Position numbers and translations under genes: made by a program | The notes under the pieces: generated by a model | Databases searched by the model: none | Seen by the model: the letters and a program-made list of their open reading frames with translations, nothing else | Told to the model about the DNA's origin: nothing | Assembly: GCF_009711095.1 (NCBI RefSeq) | Contig: NZ_WMJZ01000018.1 | Location: 38,327-102,326 of the forward strand | Source: Intestinirhabdus alba | Lineage (GTDB): Bacteria > Pseudomonadota > Gammaproteobacteria > Enterobacterales > Enterobacteriaceae | Length of the DNA stretch: 64,000 bases | Direction: 5' to 3' | Part shown: positions 7,982-17,438 of the stretch, in pieces | Position numbering within the stretch: the first letter of the stretch is position 1 | Layout: every line of letters begins with the position of its first letter

Positions 7982-9691
7982 ATGAACGAAGAAAAACCAG
8001 GTCAACACTACCTCGCGGCGCTGCACCAGGCCTTTCCTGGCGTGGTGCTGGACGAAGCCTGGCAGACCAGAGATCAGCTGACCATCACCGTGAAGGTGAA
8101 CTACCTGCCGGAAGTGGTTGAGTTTCTCTATTACAAACAGGGCGGCTGGCTGTCGGTGCTGTTTGGCAACGATGAGCGCCAGCTGTGCGGCCACTACGCG
8201 GTCTACTATGTGCTGTCGATGGAGCAGGGTACGAAGTGCTGGATCACGGTGCGCGTCGAGGTTGACGCCAACAAGCCGGAATTTCCGTCGGTGACGCCGC
8301 GCGTACCCGCCGCCGTGTGGGGCGAGCGCGAGGTGCGCGACATGTACGGCCTGGTGCCGGTGGGCCTGCCGGACGAACGTCGCCTGGTGCTGCCGGACGA
8401 CTGGCCGGACGAGCTGTATCCGCTGCGTAAAGACAGCATGGACTACCGCCAGCGTCCGGCACCGACCACCGACGCCGAAACCTACGAGTTCATTAACGAG
8501 CTGGGCGACAAGAAAAACAACGTGGTGCCGATCGGCCCGCTGCACGTAACCTCCGACGAGCCGGGCCACTTCCGCCTGTTCGTCGACGGCGAAAACATTA
8601 TCGACGCCGACTACCGCCTGTTCTACGTCCATCGCGGCATGGAGAAGCTGGCGGAGACCCGCATGGGCTATAACGAAGTCACCTTCCTGTCGGACCGGGT
8701 GTGCGGCATCTGCGGTTTTGCCCACAGCACCGCCTACACCACCTCCGTTGAGAACGCGATGGGCATCGTGGTGCCGGAGCGCGCGCAGATGATCCGCGCC
8801 ATTCTGCTGGAGGTGGAGCGCCTGCACTCGCACCTGCTGAACCTCGGCCTGGCCTGCCACTTCACCGGCTTCGACAGCGGCTTTATGCAGTTCTTCCGCA
8901 TCCGCGAAGCCTCCATGAAGATGGCGGAGATCCTCACCGGGGCGCGTAAAACCTACGGTCTGAACCTGATCGGCGGGATCCGTCGCGATATGCTGAAGGA
9001 CGACATGATCCAGACCCGGCAGCTGGCGCAGCAGATGCGCCGCGACGTGCAGGAACTGGTGGACGTGCTGCTCAGCACGCCGAACATGGAGCAGCGTACC
9101 GTCGGCATCGGCCGTCTGGACCCGGAAATTGCCCGCGACTTCAGCAACGTCGGCCCGATGGTGCGCGCCAGCGGCCATGCCCGCGATACCCGCGCCGATC
9201 ATCCGTTTGTGGGCTACGGCCTGCTGCCGATGGAAGTGCACAGCGAGCAGGGCTGCGACGTGATCTCCCGCCTGAAGGTGCGCATCAACGAGGTTTATAC
9301 CGCGCTGAACATGATCGACTTCGGGCTGGACAACCTGCCGGGCGGCCCGCTGATGGTGGAAGGTTTTACCTATATTCCGCACCGCTTTGCGCTGGGCTTT
9401 GCCGAAGCGCCGCGCGGCGACGATATCCACTGGAGCATGACCGGCGACAACCAGAAGCTCTACCGCTGGCGCTGCCGGGCGGCGACCTACGCCAACTGGC
9501 CGACCCTGCGCTACATGCTGCGCGGCAACACCGTTTCCGATGCGCCGCTGATTATCGGTAGCCTCGATCCCTGCTACTCCTGCACCGACCGCATGACCGT
9601 AGTCGACGTGCGCAAGAAGAAGAGCAAGGTCGTACCGTACAAAGAGCTTGAGCGCTACAGCATTGAGCGTAAAAACTCGCCGCTGAAATAA
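7982..9691 (+). CDS. hycE: Hydrogenase 3 large catalytic subunit HycE (precursor)
   Basis: HycE is the NiFe catalytic subunit that reduces protons to H2. The 569-residue precursor fuses a NuoC-like N-terminal domain (about residues 1-170) to a NuoD/hydrogenase domain. The four nickel-binding cysteines are in RVCGICGFAHS (near residue 240) and DPCYSCTDR (near residue 530). The 32 residues after that Arg match the extension removed by HycI once nickel is in place, giving a 537-residue mature protein. A palindromic repeat follows before hycF. Confidence 0.97.
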   Translation: MNEEKPGQHYLAALHQAFPGVVLDEAWQTRDQLTITVKVNYLPEVVEFLYYKQGGWLSVLFGNDERQLCGHYAVYYVLSMEQGTKCWITVRVEVDANKPEFPSVTPRVPAAVWGEREVRDMYGLVPVGLPDERRLVLPDDWPDELYPLRKDSMDYRQRPAPTTDAETYEFINELGDKKNNVVPIGPLHVTSDEPGHFRLFVDGENIIDADYRLFYVHRGMEKLAETRMGYNEVTFLSDRVCGICGFAHSTAYTTSVENAMGIVVPERAQMIRAILLEVERLHSHLLNLGLACHFTGFDSGFMQFFRIREASMKMAEILTGARKTYGLNLIGGIRRDMLKDDMIQTRQLAQQMRRDVQELVDVLLSTPNMEQRTVGIGRLDPEIARDFSNVGPMVRASGHARDTRADHPFVGYGLLPMEVHSEQGCDVISRLKVRINEVYTALNMIDFGLDNLPGGPLMVEGFTYIPHRFALGFAEAPRGDDIHWSMTGDNQKLYRWRCRAATYANWPTLRYMLRGNTVSDAPLIIGSLDPCYSCTDRMTVVDVRKKKSKVVPYKELERYSIERKNSPLK

Positions 9692-9720
9692 TCAGGGCGC
9701 TGCGTGGGGGAGATTCGCTT

Positions 9721-9762
9721 CCCCCTAACCCTCTCCCTCCGGGAGGGGGCCGGGGTGAGGGT
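9721..9762. repeat. REP-like palindromic repeat inside the hyc operon
   Basis: A GC-rich imperfect palindrome of the type CCCTCTCCCTCC / GGGAGGGGGCCGGGGTGAGGG lies between hycE and hycF. This family of short palindrome is common in enterobacterial intergenic space. It is transcribed within the operon, so it would form a stable hairpin in the mRNA between the catalytic subunit and the downstream Fe-S subunit genes. Confidence 0.6.
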
Positions 9763-9791
9763 AAAAGCCCGCACGCAAACCAGGAGCAACT

Positions 9792-10334
9792 ATGTTTACC
9801 TTTATCAAAAAAGTCATCAAAACCGGCGCGCCGACCTCCTCTTATCCGCTGGAGCCGATTGCGGTTGATAAAAACCTGCGCGGCAAGCCGGAGCATAATC
9901 CGCAGCAGTGCATCGGCTGCGCGGCCTGCGTCAACGCCTGCCCGTCGAACGCGCTGTCGGTGGAAACCGATCTGACCACCAACGCGCTGGCGTGGCAGTT
10001 CAACCTCGGCCGCTGCATTTTCTGCGGCCGCTGCGAAGAGGTCTGCCCGACCGCGGCCATTAAGCTGTCGCAGGAGTATGAGCTGGCGGTGTGGAAAAAA
10101 GAGGATTTTCTTCAGCAGTCCCGTTTTGCCCTGTGCAACTGTCGCGTCTGCAGCCGCCCCTTCGCCGTGCAGAAAGAGATCGACTACGCCATTGCGCTGC
10201 TCAGGCACAACGGCGATAGCCGCGCGGAGCATCACCGCGAAAGCTTTGAGACCTGCCCGGACTGTAAGCGCCAGAAGTGCCTGGTGTCGTCCGACCGTAT
10301 TAAACTGACTCGCCATATGAAAGAGGCCAGCTGA
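9792..10334 (+). CDS. hycF: Formate hydrogenlyase Fe-S subunit HycF (NuoI-like)
   Basis: HycF is the two-cluster ferredoxin-type subunit of FHL, equivalent to NuoI. The 180-residue protein has [12 protein letters not shown] (near residue 40) and [12 protein letters not shown] (near residue 75), each binding a [4Fe-4S] cluster. Extra C-terminal cysteines (CNCRVC and CPDCKRQKC) are also present. CAGGAG lies just upstream of the ATG. The stop overlaps the hycG start (TGATG). Confidence 0.95.
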   Translation: MFTFIKKVIKTGAPTSSYPLEPIAVDKNLRGKPEHNPQQCIGCAACVNACPSNALSVETDLTTNALAWQFNLGRCIFCGRCEEVCPTAAIKLSQEYELAVWKKEDFLQQSRFALCNCRVCSRPFAVQKEIDYAIALLRHNGDSRAEHHRESFETCPDCKRQKCLVSSDRIKLTRHMKEAS

Positions 10335-11101
10335 TGAGCAATTTATTAGGCCCGCGCGACGCCAACGGCATTCCGGTGCCGATGACTGTCGATGAATCCA
10401 TCGCCAGCATGAAGGCGTCGCTGCTGAAGAAAATTAAGCGTTCGGCCTACGTCTACCGCGTGGACTGCGGCGGCTGCAACGGCTGCGAAATTGAAATTTT
10501 CGCCACCCTGTCCCCGCTGTTTGACGCCGAGCGTTTCGGCATCAAGGTGGTGCCTTCGCCGCGCCATGCCGATATTTTGCTGTTTACCGGCGCGGTAACC
10601 CGCGCCATGCGCTCGCCGGCGCTGCGGGCCTGGCAGTCGGCTCCGGACCCGAAAATCTGTATCTCCTACGGTGCCTGCGGCAACAGCGGCGGCATCTTCC
10701 ATGACCTTTATTGCGTCTGGGGCGGCACCGATAAGATCGTGCCGGTGGATGTCTATATTCCCGGCTGCCCGCCCTCTCCGGCGGCAACGCTGTACGGTTT
10801 CGCAATGGCGCTGGGCCTGCTGGAGCAGAAAATCCACGCTCGCGCTCCCGGCGAGCAGGATGAACAGGCGGCGGCGCTGCTCCATCCGGACATGGTGCAG
10901 CCGCTGCGCGTGAAGGTGGATCGCGAAGCGCGTCGCCTGGCGGGCTACCGCTATGGCCGACAGATCGCCGACGACTATATGAACAAGCTGGGCAAGGGCG
11001 AAGAGCAGGTGGCGCGCTGGCTGGAGGCGGAAAACGATCCGCGTCTGAGCGAAATCGTCACCCATCTTAACCACGTTGTTGAAGGAGCGCGTATCCGATG
11101 A
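10334..11101 (+). CDS. hycG: Hydrogenase 3 small subunit HycG (NuoB-like)
   Basis: HycG is the small subunit carrying the [4Fe-4S] cluster next to the NiFe site, homologous to NuoB. The 255-residue protein has [11 protein letters not shown] near residue 45, [10 protein letters not shown] near residue 110 and IPGCPPSPA near residue 140, the cysteines that ligate the proximal cluster. It overlaps hycF upstream and hycH downstream by 4 nt each. Confidence 0.96.
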   Translation: MSNLLGPRDANGIPVPMTVDESIASMKASLLKKIKRSAYVYRVDCGGCNGCEIEIFATLSPLFDAERFGIKVVPSPRHADILLFTGAVTRAMRSPALRAWQSAPDPKICISYGACGNSGGIFHDLYCVWGGTDKIVPVDVYIPGCPPSPAATLYGFAMALGLLEQKIHARAPGEQDEQAAALLHPDMVQPLRVKVDREARRLAGYRYGRQIADDYMNKLGKGEEQVARWLEAENDPRLSEIVTHLNHVVEGARIR

Positions 11102-11508
11102 GTGAAACGGTGGTGTTCAGTCAACTGAGCCGTAAATTTATTGATGAGAACGATGCGACGCCCGCCGAGGCGCAGCAGGTTGTCTATTACAGCCTGGCGA
11201 TTGGTCACCACCTCGGGGTCATCGACTGTCTGGAAGCGGCGTTAACCTGCCCGTGGGAGGCCTATCTGGCGTGGATCGCCACCCTTGAAGCGGGCAGCGA
11301 GGCGCGGCGTAAAATGGAGGGCGTGCCGAAGTACGGTGAGATCGTCATCGACAGCAACCACGTGGCGATGCTTGCCAACGCCTTCGACAAAGCGCAGGCC
11401 CGGCAGACCGCGCAGCAGCAGGCGTGGAGCAAAACCCTGCTCAGTATGCTGCATGATATTCACCAGGAAAACGCTATCTACCTGATGGTCAGACGCCATC
11501 GCGACTGA
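11098..11508 (+). CDS. hycH: Formate hydrogenlyase maturation protein HycH
   Basis: HycH is required for assembly of active hydrogenase 3 but is not a structural subunit in E. coli. The 136-residue protein has no metal motif or membrane segment. Identification comes from sequence (start [20 protein letters not shown]) and its place after hycG, with a 4-nt overlap. It is followed by an unusually long non-coding gap before hycI. Confidence 0.93.
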   Translation: MSETVVFSQLSRKFIDENDATPAEAQQVVYYSLAIGHHLGVIDCLEAALTCPWEAYLAWIATLEAGSEARRKMEGVPKYGEIVIDSNHVAMLANAFDKAQARQTAQQQAWSKTLLSMLHDIHQENAIYLMVRRHRD

Positions 11509-11829
11509 CGGGCGTCCCGCCTCTGAAGACGCCGGGGAGCCGGGCAGGCAGGGGCGGAGCGCCGATGAGCCTGGAAAAAGGTGTCGCTATAGCGGCAGGG
11601 CGGAAAAAGGGGCACTATGCGCTTCGGATTCCGGCGACCACCGGCGATAGCGAGCGCCGTCGGAGGGGCGGCAGCCCGGCGAGCCTGTGGGCGAGCCGAC
11701 GCCGCAGCCCAACATCGGGGAGGCCGCCGGGTGGCGCAGGCCAGCGGCCGCTTCCGCCTTTCTTTTTCGCTCTGCGTAAGGCTGGGCGATAATCCATTAA
11801 CCAACCGAATTAAGCCGTGGAGAAACAGC
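11509..11829. other. GC-rich non-coding insertion between hycH and hycI
   Basis: About 320 nt with no convincing gene. It contains a tandem near-repeat (GGAAAAAGGTG ... GGAAAAAGGGG at about 11572 and 11601) and several GGCGAGC / AGCGAGC blocks in imperfect palindromes, the look of REP-type intergenic repeats. Open frames through it are only the result of high GC. In E. coli the two genes are essentially adjacent. Confidence 0.55.
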
Positions 11830-12300
11830 GTGACTGACGTTTTATTGTGTGTGGGCAACAGCATGATGGGAGATGACGGCGCAGGCCCGCTGCTGGCAGA
11901 GAAGTGCGCCGCGCAGCCGAAGGGCGACTGGGTGGTCATCGACGGCGGCAGCGCGCCGGAAAACGACATCGTGGCGATCCGCGAGCTGCGCCCGTCGCGG
12001 CTGCTGATCGTCGACGCCACCGACATGGGGCTGAACCCCGGCGAGATCCGTATTATCGATCCCGACGACATCGCCGAAATGTTTATGATGACCACGCATA
12101 ATATGCCGCTGAACTACCTGATCGATCAGCTGAAGGATGACGTCAGCGAGGTGATTTTCCTCGGCATCCAGCCGGATATCGTCGGCTTTTATTACCCGAT
12201 GACCCAGGCGGTTAAGGACGCGGTGGACGTCGTCTGGCAGCGCCTTGAGGGCTGGCAGGGGCACGGCGGATTTGCCGAACTGGAGGCCCCGGAAGCGTAA
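11830..12300 (+). CDS. hycI: HycE-processing endopeptidase HycI
   Basis: HycI is the nickel-dependent protease that removes the C-terminal peptide of pre-HycE after metal insertion. The GTG at 11830 gives a 156-residue protein starting with TDVLLCVGNSMMGDDGAGPL, the N-terminus of the HyaD/HycI family (GNxxMxDDGxGP), with GGAG eight nt upstream. Longer in-frame starts reach into GC-rich non-coding sequence and are rejected. Metal ligands Asp16, Asp62-type and His90-type positions (DDGAG, DATDMG, THNMPL) are visible. Confidence 0.93.
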   Translation: MTDVLLCVGNSMMGDDGAGPLLAEKCAAQPKGDWVVIDGGSAPENDIVAIRELRPSRLLIVDATDMGLNPGEIRIIDPDDIAEMFMMTTHNMPLNYLIDQLKDDVSEVIFLGIQPDIVGFYYPMTQAVKDAVDVVWQRLEGWQGHGGFAELEAPEA

Positions 12301-12399
12301 CGACCCGCTCCCGGGAGCCGCCGCCCGCTCTCCGGGCCAGACGCCGGAGCTGCCGTTGCCTCCCGCCCTTCTGGCCAGACGCCGGAGCGGGCGGCGCGC

Positions 12400-12714
12400 C
12401 TACGTCGGGCCGCTCCCTTCGTCATGCCCCGGCTGCTCCCCGGCATACGCGCCCCCCTGCGGCGCAAAAGGCGGCTGCGCGTTCGCCTGCTCAATGATTA
12501 ACCTCCCTCGCGTTACCCACACCCTGACGACCGTTCCGGTCGGAAAGCCCGCCTGCTCCAGCCAGTCGCCGTTCATGGTTAACGAGGCGTGGCGGCTGTA
12601 GCGCAGGGTGCGCCCGGTCTTGCGATCCTCATGGCGCTTTCTGACGTAGCTGACCGTCAGATGGCGAAAAGGCTTCGCGATGGTGGGTTGTGTTTTAGCG
12701 GATTCATGAGACAT
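12400..12714 (-). CDS. symE: SymE-family SOS-inducible toxin
   Basis: The 104-residue protein matches the SymE family: LTVSYVRKRHEDR, then SLTMNGDWLEQAGFPTGTVV and VWVTRGRLIIEQA, the AbrB-like core of E. coli SymE. SymE is an SOS-induced toxin with RNA- or nucleoid-directed activity, normally silenced by the antisense RNA SymR. A perfect LexA box lies 34 nt upstream, supporting SOS control. I could not locate a SymR promoter with confidence. The C-terminal 25 residues are Pro/Gly-rich and run into GC-rich repeat sequence. It lies antisense to its neighbours, between hycI and hydN. Confidence 0.85.
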   Translation of the reverse strand: MSHESAKTQPTIAKPFRHLTVSYVRKRHEDRKTGRTLRYSRHASLTMNGDWLEQAGFPTGTVVRVWVTRGRLIIEQANAQPPFAPQGGAYAGEQPGHDEGSGPT

Positions 12715-12747
12715 AGGCCCATCCTTGTTGCGGCAGAAGAGAGAAGT

Positions 12748-12767
12748 TACTGTATAAAATGCCAGTA
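12748..12767 (-). promoter_or_regulatory. LexA box upstream of symE
   Basis: TACTGTATAAAATGCCAGTA matches the LexA consensus TACTG-N10-CAGTA exactly in both half sites (CTG at 12750-12752 and CAG at 12763-12765, 10 nt apart). It sits 34 nt upstream of the symE ATG, overlapping the likely promoter. It resembles the recA LexA box at 23018. Confidence 0.85.
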
Positions 12768-13090
12768 ATGGCGGCGCGTCGCAAACCTGAAAATGGAATC
12801 AGGATCGAGAAAAAAGGATGTAATAAATGAAACGTGCGCGCTCCATCGGCGGAGGGCAAAAGCCGTCCGCACCGTCCGGCCGCGCTACGCCAGCGCCCTG
12901 CCGTTGCTGGCCCGGCTGGCGGCTTTGCTGATGCAAGAGAGCGCCAGACACAATGTCCGCTCTCCGGCGTGAATACCTGGCTGCGCGGTAATTTGCCAGA
13001 CCGCCGATCCGACGGCGACAGGTTCCCCCTGCTGAAGGCCTTTTATCGGGAACTGAGCCGCTGCCCGCCCCCGTCCGGACGCTGACATCC
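12768..13090. other. Non-coding interval between symE and hydN
   Basis: About 320 nt, AT-rich near symE and then GC-rich at 12830-13080. A short frame at about 12890-12980 could be a decayed coding fragment, but I recognise no family and no gene is called. The asc (cellobiose/arbutin) genes that occupy this position in E. coli are absent. Confidence 0.4.
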
Positions 13091-13114
13091 GTCATCGTCA
13101 CTCGTGACGATGAC
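13091..13114. promoter_or_regulatory. Candidate FhlA site upstream of hydN-hypF
   Basis: Perfect inverted repeat GTCATCGTCAC-TC-GTGACGATGAC (11-nt arms, 2-nt centre) about 110 nt upstream of the hydN start. It shares the GACGATGAC core with the hyp-hyc intergenic element and lies about 60 nt upstream of a sigma54-like promoter, the expected geometry for an enhancer-binding activator. Confidence 0.65.
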
Positions 13115-13170
13115 ACCCGTCAGAGGGTATCTGTGTTAGTAAAAATCATTTAATTACAATAGCTTAATAA

Positions 13171-13186
13171 TTGGCACGATTCGTGA
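13171..13186 (+). promoter_or_regulatory. Probable sigma54 promoter of hydN-hypF
   Basis: TTGGCACGATTCGTGAA has a perfect -24 element (TGGCAC). The -12 element is degenerate (GTGAA instead of TTGCA), so GC is replaced by GA at the critical position. It lies 40 nt before hydN with an FhlA-like palindrome upstream. The E. coli hydN-hypF operon is FhlA/sigma54-controlled. Confidence 0.6.
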
Positions 13187-13224
13187 ATGATACGGGGCAT
13201 TATCTGTTACTGCTGGAGAAATTG

Positions 13225-13770
13225 ATGAACCGTTTCATCATTGCGGACGCAAGCAAATGCATCGGCTGCCGTACCTGTGAAGTTGCCTGCGTGGTATCCC
13301 ATGAAGAGAACCAAGACTGCGCGTCGCTGACGCCGGATACTTTTTTACCCCGGATTCACGTTATCAAAGGCGTGGATATCTCCACCGCGACGCTGTGCCG
13401 TCAGTGCGAAGACGCGCCGTGCGCCAACGTCTGCCCGAACGGTGCCATTAGCCGGGATAAAGGATTTATCCACGTCATGCAGGAGCGCTGCATCGGCTGT
13501 AAAACCTGCGTCGTGGCGTGCCCTTACGGCGCGATGGAGGTAGTGGTACGCCCGGTTATCCGCAACAGCGGCGCGGGCCTGAACGTACGGGCGGAGAAAG
13601 CCGAAGCCAACAAGTGCGACCTGTGCCACCACCGGGAAGCCGGCCCGGCCTGTATGCAGGCCTGCCCGACCCACGCGCTGATCTGCGTCGACCGCAACAA
13701 GCTGGAACAGCTGAGCGCGGAAAAACGCCGTCGTGCGGCGATGGATTCTACCGCCGCGCTGCTTTTCTGA
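13225..13770 (+). CDS. hydN: Formate-regulon Fe-S protein HydN
   Basis: HydN is a HycB-like ferredoxin that supports formate dehydrogenase-H activity in E. coli. The start at 13225 (MNRFIIADASKCIGC) has GGAG seven nt upstream and gives 181 residues, near the family length; a longer frame only adds leader sequence. Four [4Fe-4S] motifs are visible: CIGCRTCEVAC, CRQCEDAPCANVCP, CIGCKTCVVACP and CDLCHHREAGPACMQACP. It probably heads an operon with hypF 192 nt downstream. Confidence 0.94.
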   Translation: MNRFIIADASKCIGCRTCEVACVVSHEENQDCASLTPDTFLPRIHVIKGVDISTATLCRQCEDAPCANVCPNGAISRDKGFIHVMQERCIGCKTCVVACPYGAMEVVVRPVIRNSGAGLNVRAEKAEANKCDLCHHREAGPACMQACPTHALICVDRNKLEQLSAEKRRRAAMDSTAALLF

Positions 13771-13962
13771 AATCCGGAAAATCTTTCCGGAACCGTTCTG
13801 GCATCAAAGGAATCCCCTGAGACGGGCGTAAAATACGCTTAATCAGGAGAAGAGTGCGCCGGATGACGGCGTTGCCTTAACCCGGCCCGCGACGCGCGCG
13901 TCGGGCCGTTTCGTGCAGCGTCGTCGGCTCCTGAGAGTCCGGCCCTAAGCGAGAACAATTTC

Positions 13963-16203
13963 ATGGCAACAAGCAACCACTCCGGCGTGCAGCTGCGCAT
14001 TCGCGGCAAGGTGCAGGGCGTCGGCTTTCGTCCTTTTGTCTGGCAGCAGGCGCAGCGGCTTGCGCTGCATGGCGACGTCTGTAACGACGGCGACGGGGTG
14101 GTCGTCCGGCTGCTGGAGGAGCCGTCGGCGTTTATTGCCAGCCTGCACGCCCACTGCCCGCCGCTGGCGCGCATCGACAGCGTGGAGCGCGAAGACTTTA
14201 TCTGGGATCGGCCGCCCGCTGATTTCACCATTCGCCAGAGCGGGGGCGGGGCGATGAACACGCAAATCGTCCCCGACGCCGCCACCTGTCCCGCCTGCCT
14301 GGCGGAGATGAACGCGCCCGGCGAGCGGCGCTATCGCTACCCCTTTATTAACTGCACCCACTGCGGCCCGCGTTTTACTATTATCCGCGCCATGCCCTAC
14401 GATCGCCCGTTCACCGTGATGGCGTCGTTCCCCCTCTGCGCCCGGTGCAACGCGGAATACCGCGATCCGTACGATCGGCGCTTTCACGCCCAGCCGGTGG
14501 CCTGCCCGGCCTGCGGGCCGCACCTTGAGTGGCGGAGCGCCGACGCGCGGGCGGAGAAGGAGGCGGCGCTGCAGGCGGCGGTTACGCTGCTGAAGGCGGG
14601 GGGGATCGTGGCGATTAAGGGCATCGGCGGATTTCATCTGGCCTGCGACGCGCAAAGCGACGAGGCGGTGGCGCGGCTGCGGGCGCGGAAGTACCGCCCG
14701 GCGAAACCGCTGGCGGTGATGCTGCCGACGGCGGCGGGCCTGCCGGAGGCCGCGCGCCGTCTGCTGACCACTCCCGCCGCGCCGATCGTGCTGGTGGATA
14801 AAGCGCGCGTTGCGTCGCTGTGCGCCGGGATCGCGCCGGGGCTGGCGGAAGTCGGCGTGATGCTGCCCGCCAATCCGCTCCAGCATCTGCTGATGCAGGA
14901 GATGGGCAGACCGCTGGTGATGACCTCCGGCAACCTTAGCGGCAGGCCGCCCGCCCTGACCAACCGGCGGGCGCTGGCGGATCTGCAGGAGATCGCCGAC
15001 GGCTTTCTGCTGCATAACCGCGATATTGTCCAGCGGATGGACGACTCGGTGGTGCGCGACAGCGGCGAGATGCTGCGCCGCTCAAGGGGCTACGTGCCGG
15101 ACGCCCTGGCGCTGCCGCCGGGGTTCCATGATCTGCCGCCGATCCTCTGCCTGGGGGCCGATCTGAAAAACACCTTTGCCCTTGTGCGCGGCGGGCAGGC
15201 GGTGGTGGGGCAGCATCTGGGGGATCTCAGCGACGACGGGGTGCAGGCCCAGTGGCAGGAGGCGCTGCGCCTGATCCAGAACGTCTATGACTTTACGCCG
15301 CAGCGCGTCGCCTGCGACGCCCATCCGGGCTACGTCTCCAGCCGCTGGGCCGGGGGCATGGCGCTGCCAACTGAAACCGTCCTGCATCACCACGCTCACG
15401 CCGCCGCGTGTCTGGCCGAGCACGGCTGGCCCCTTGAAGGCGGGGATGTTATCGCCCTGACCCTTGACGGCATCGGCATGGGGGCGGACGGGGCGCTGTG
15501 GGGCGGCGAGTGCCTGCGGGTGAACTACCGGGAGTGTGAGCATCTGGGCGGTCTGCCGCCGGTGGCGCTGCCGGGCGGGGATCTGGCGGCGAAGCAGCCC
15601 TGGCGCAATCTGCTGGCCCAGTGCCTGCGCTTTGTTCCCGACTGGCAGACGCGCCCGGAAACGGCGGCCCTGCGGCGGCAAAACTGGCCGGTTCTCGACC
15701 GCGCCATCGCGCGGGGGATCAACGCCCCGCTGGCCTCCTCGTGCGGGCGTCTGTTTGACGCCGTCGCGGCGGCGCTGGGCTGCGCCCCGGAAGCGCTCAG
15801 CTATGAAGGCGAGGCCGCCTGCGCGCTGGAGGCGCTGGCGTCAGGCTGCGAGGGGGTCGACCATCCGGTGACGCTGCCGCCAGCCGGGCGACAGCTGGAT
15901 CTGGCGACCTTCTGGCGGCAGTGGCTGGCGTGGCCGGGGAGCGACGCCCAGCGTGCGTGGGCCTTTCATGACGCGCTGGCCTGCGGATTCGCCGCGCTGA
16001 TGCGCGCGCAGGCTGCCCCGCGCGGGATTACCACCCTGGCGTTTGGCGGTGGCGTGATGCATAACCGTCTGCTGCGGGCGCGTCTGGCTTTTTATCTGGC
16101 GGATTTTACCCTGCTGTTTCCACAGCAGCTTCCGGCGGGAGACGGCGGGGTGTCGTTGGGGCAGGGGGCGATTGCGGGGGCGCGCTGGCTGGCCCGGAGA
16201 TAA
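13963..16203 (+). CDS. hypF: Carbamoyltransferase HypF
   Basis: HypF makes the carbamoyl-AMP-derived group that it transfers to HypE for CN ligand synthesis, from carbamoyl phosphate and ATP. The 746-residue protein shows an N-terminal acylphosphatase domain ([16 protein letters not shown], residues 10-90), then two zinc-finger-like CxxC-x18-CxxC units (about 105-185), a YrdC-like domain, and a C-terminal Kae1-like carbamoyltransferase domain with [17 protein letters not shown]. The domain order is complete. Confidence 0.96.
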   Translation: MATSNHSGVQLRIRGKVQGVGFRPFVWQQAQRLALHGDVCNDGDGVVVRLLEEPSAFIASLHAHCPPLARIDSVEREDFIWDRPPADFTIRQSGGGAMNTQIVPDAATCPACLAEMNAPGERRYRYPFINCTHCGPRFTIIRAMPYDRPFTVMASFPLCARCNAEYRDPYDRRFHAQPVACPACGPHLEWRSADARAEKEAALQAAVTLLKAGGIVAIKGIGGFHLACDAQSDEAVARLRARKYRPAKPLAVMLPTAAGLPEAARRLLTTPAAPIVLVDKARVASLCAGIAPGLAEVGVMLPANPLQHLLMQEMGRPLVMTSGNLSGRPPALTNRRALADLQEIADGFLLHNRDIVQRMDDSVVRDSGEMLRRSRGYVPDALALPPGFHDLPPILCLGADLKNTFALVRGGQAVVGQHLGDLSDDGVQAQWQEALRLIQNVYDFTPQRVACDAHPGYVSSRWAGGMALPTETVLHHHAHAAACLAEHGWPLEGGDVIALTLDGIGMGADGALWGGECLRVNYRECEHLGGLPPVALPGGDLAAKQPWRNLLAQCLRFVPDWQTRPETAALRRQNWPVLDRAIARGINAPLASSCGRLFDAVAAALGCAPEALSYEGEAACALEALASGCEGVDHPVTLPPAGRQLDLATFWRQWLAWPGSDAQRAWAFHDALACGFAALMRAQAAPRGITTLAFGGGVMHNRLLRARLAFYLADFTLLFPQQLPAGDGGVSLGQGAIAGARWLARR

Positions 16204-16228
16204 AAAAAAGCCCCGGGACTGGCGGGGC
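16202..16228 (-). terminator. Intrinsic terminator of norVW
   Basis: Stem GCCCC / GGGGC with a 9-nt loop; on the minus strand it is followed by eight T residues. It lies about 75 nt beyond the norW stop, between the convergent hypF and norW genes, immediately after the hypF stop codon. Confidence 0.8.
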
Positions 16229-16304
16229 AAAAAAAGTCGGGATAAACCGACAAGCAGCAACGCACTTCCGTGTGCGTGAGGTTAATGAAATTAGGCTGTA
16301 GGCC

Positions 16305-17438
16305 TCAGGCCGGCAGTGATTTCAGCAGGGCGAACGCTTCTTTCATGCGGTCTTCGCTGACGACGAAGGCGCGCAGTTGACCTTCCGCGTCCATCCCTTT
16401 GGCTACCATCCCTTCTTTTTCGGCAGCGATCTGCCAGTTCAGGTCGCGGCGCTGGGTCTCCCCGGCCAGGTGCAGCGGCAGCTCCGGCGTTTTGATTTTG
16501 ACCAGCATGGCCGGCAGCTTCAGCGGGGCGTTACCGCCGAGCAGGTTCTTCGCCAGGTACATGGCGCTGAGCTGAATCGGCTGCAGGAACGGCAGAACCT
16601 GGCCGTTAATCTCCGCGCAGTCGCCGATGGCGTAGATGTCCGGATTGCTGCTTTGCAGGTAGCTGTCCACGCACACGCCGCGGTTAATGGTCAGGCCGGC
16701 GCGGCGCGCCAGGGCGGTTTCCGACCGCAGGCCGGTGGCGGCGATAACCGCATCCACCTCGACGCTGCGCTGGCGATCCAGGGTGGCGCGAATCCCGGAT
16801 TCGGTCTTCTCCAGCCCCTGAAGCTGCGATTTCATCAGCAGATCGACGCCCATATCCAGCAGGCGATGCTGCAGACGGCTGCTCACCTCCGGCGGCATCA
16901 GCGAGGAGAGAATGCTGGCGGCGTTGTCGATAAGCGTGACCGCTTTGCCCGCCCGGCAGAAGTCCATCGCCAGCTCGCTGCCGATCAGACCGCCGCCGAC
17001 AATCAGCACCCGCCGGGCGTTGTGCAGCTGCGTTTCACAGGCGCGGTACTCCTGCTGGCTGTTGAGGGTGAGCATTAACTCACGTCCCGGAACCGGCGGC
17101 ACAAAGGCCGCTGCCCCGGTGGCCAGCACCAGCTTGTCGTACTGCCACTGCTTATCCTGGCTTTTTACCACGTGGGCCTCTGCATCGATGGCGGTGATCC
17201 AGGTCTGCGGGAACAGGCGCAGGTTGAACTGTTCGGCGAACTCCCCCGCCGACTGGCGGGTGAGGTCGTCGGCGCGCTGGGCCTGGCTGATAACGTGGCT
17301 GAGATCGGGCTTGTTGTACTCGTCCATACTGTCAGCGGCAATCAGGGTCAGCGGAAGGTTCGCATCCTGTTTACGAATATTTTTCACCAGCTGGCGGGCG
17401 GCGAAGCCCGAGCCAATAATGACGATACCCCGGCTCAT
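16305..17438 (-). CDS. norW: NADH:flavorubredoxin reductase NorW
   Basis: NorW passes electrons from NADH to flavorubredoxin NorV for nitric oxide reduction. The 377-residue FAD protein has the N-terminal dinucleotide motif [15 protein letters not shown], a second for NAD(P)H ([14 protein letters not shown], near residue 145), and the FAD-binding [10 protein letters not shown] near residue 270. Its start overlaps the norV stop by 4 nt, so the two are co-translated. Confidence 0.95.
   Translation of the reverse strand: MSRGIVIIGSGFAARQLVKNIRKQDANLPLTLIAADSMDEYNKPDLSHVISQAQRADDLTRQSAGEFAEQFNLRLFPQTWITAIDAEAHVVKSQDKQWQYDKLVLATGAAAFVPPVPGRELMLTLNSQQEYRACETQLHNARRVLIVGGGLIGSELAMDFCRAGKAVTLIDNAASILSSLMPPEVSSRLQHRLLDMGVDLLMKSQLQGLEKTESGIRATLDRQRSVEVDAVIAATGLRSETALARRAGLTINRGVCVDSYLQSSNPDIYAIGDCAEINGQVLPFLQPIQLSAMYLAKNLLGGNAPLKLPAMLVKIKTPELPLHLAGETQRRDLNWQIAAEKEGMVAKGMDAEGQLRAFVVSEDRMKEAFALLKSLPA

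Noticed and set aside
7976..9430. Long antisense open frame opposite hycE
   Set aside because: Shadow frame of a GC-rich gene; hycE is certain.
11617..11829. N-terminal extension of HycI in the same frame
   Set aside because: It runs through GC-rich repeat sequence, has no ribosome-binding site, and HycI homologues start at the GTG at 11830.
12799..13116. Leftward open frame between symE and hydN
   Set aside because: Composition-driven frame with no family resemblance, covering the FhlA palindrome; not reported as a gene.
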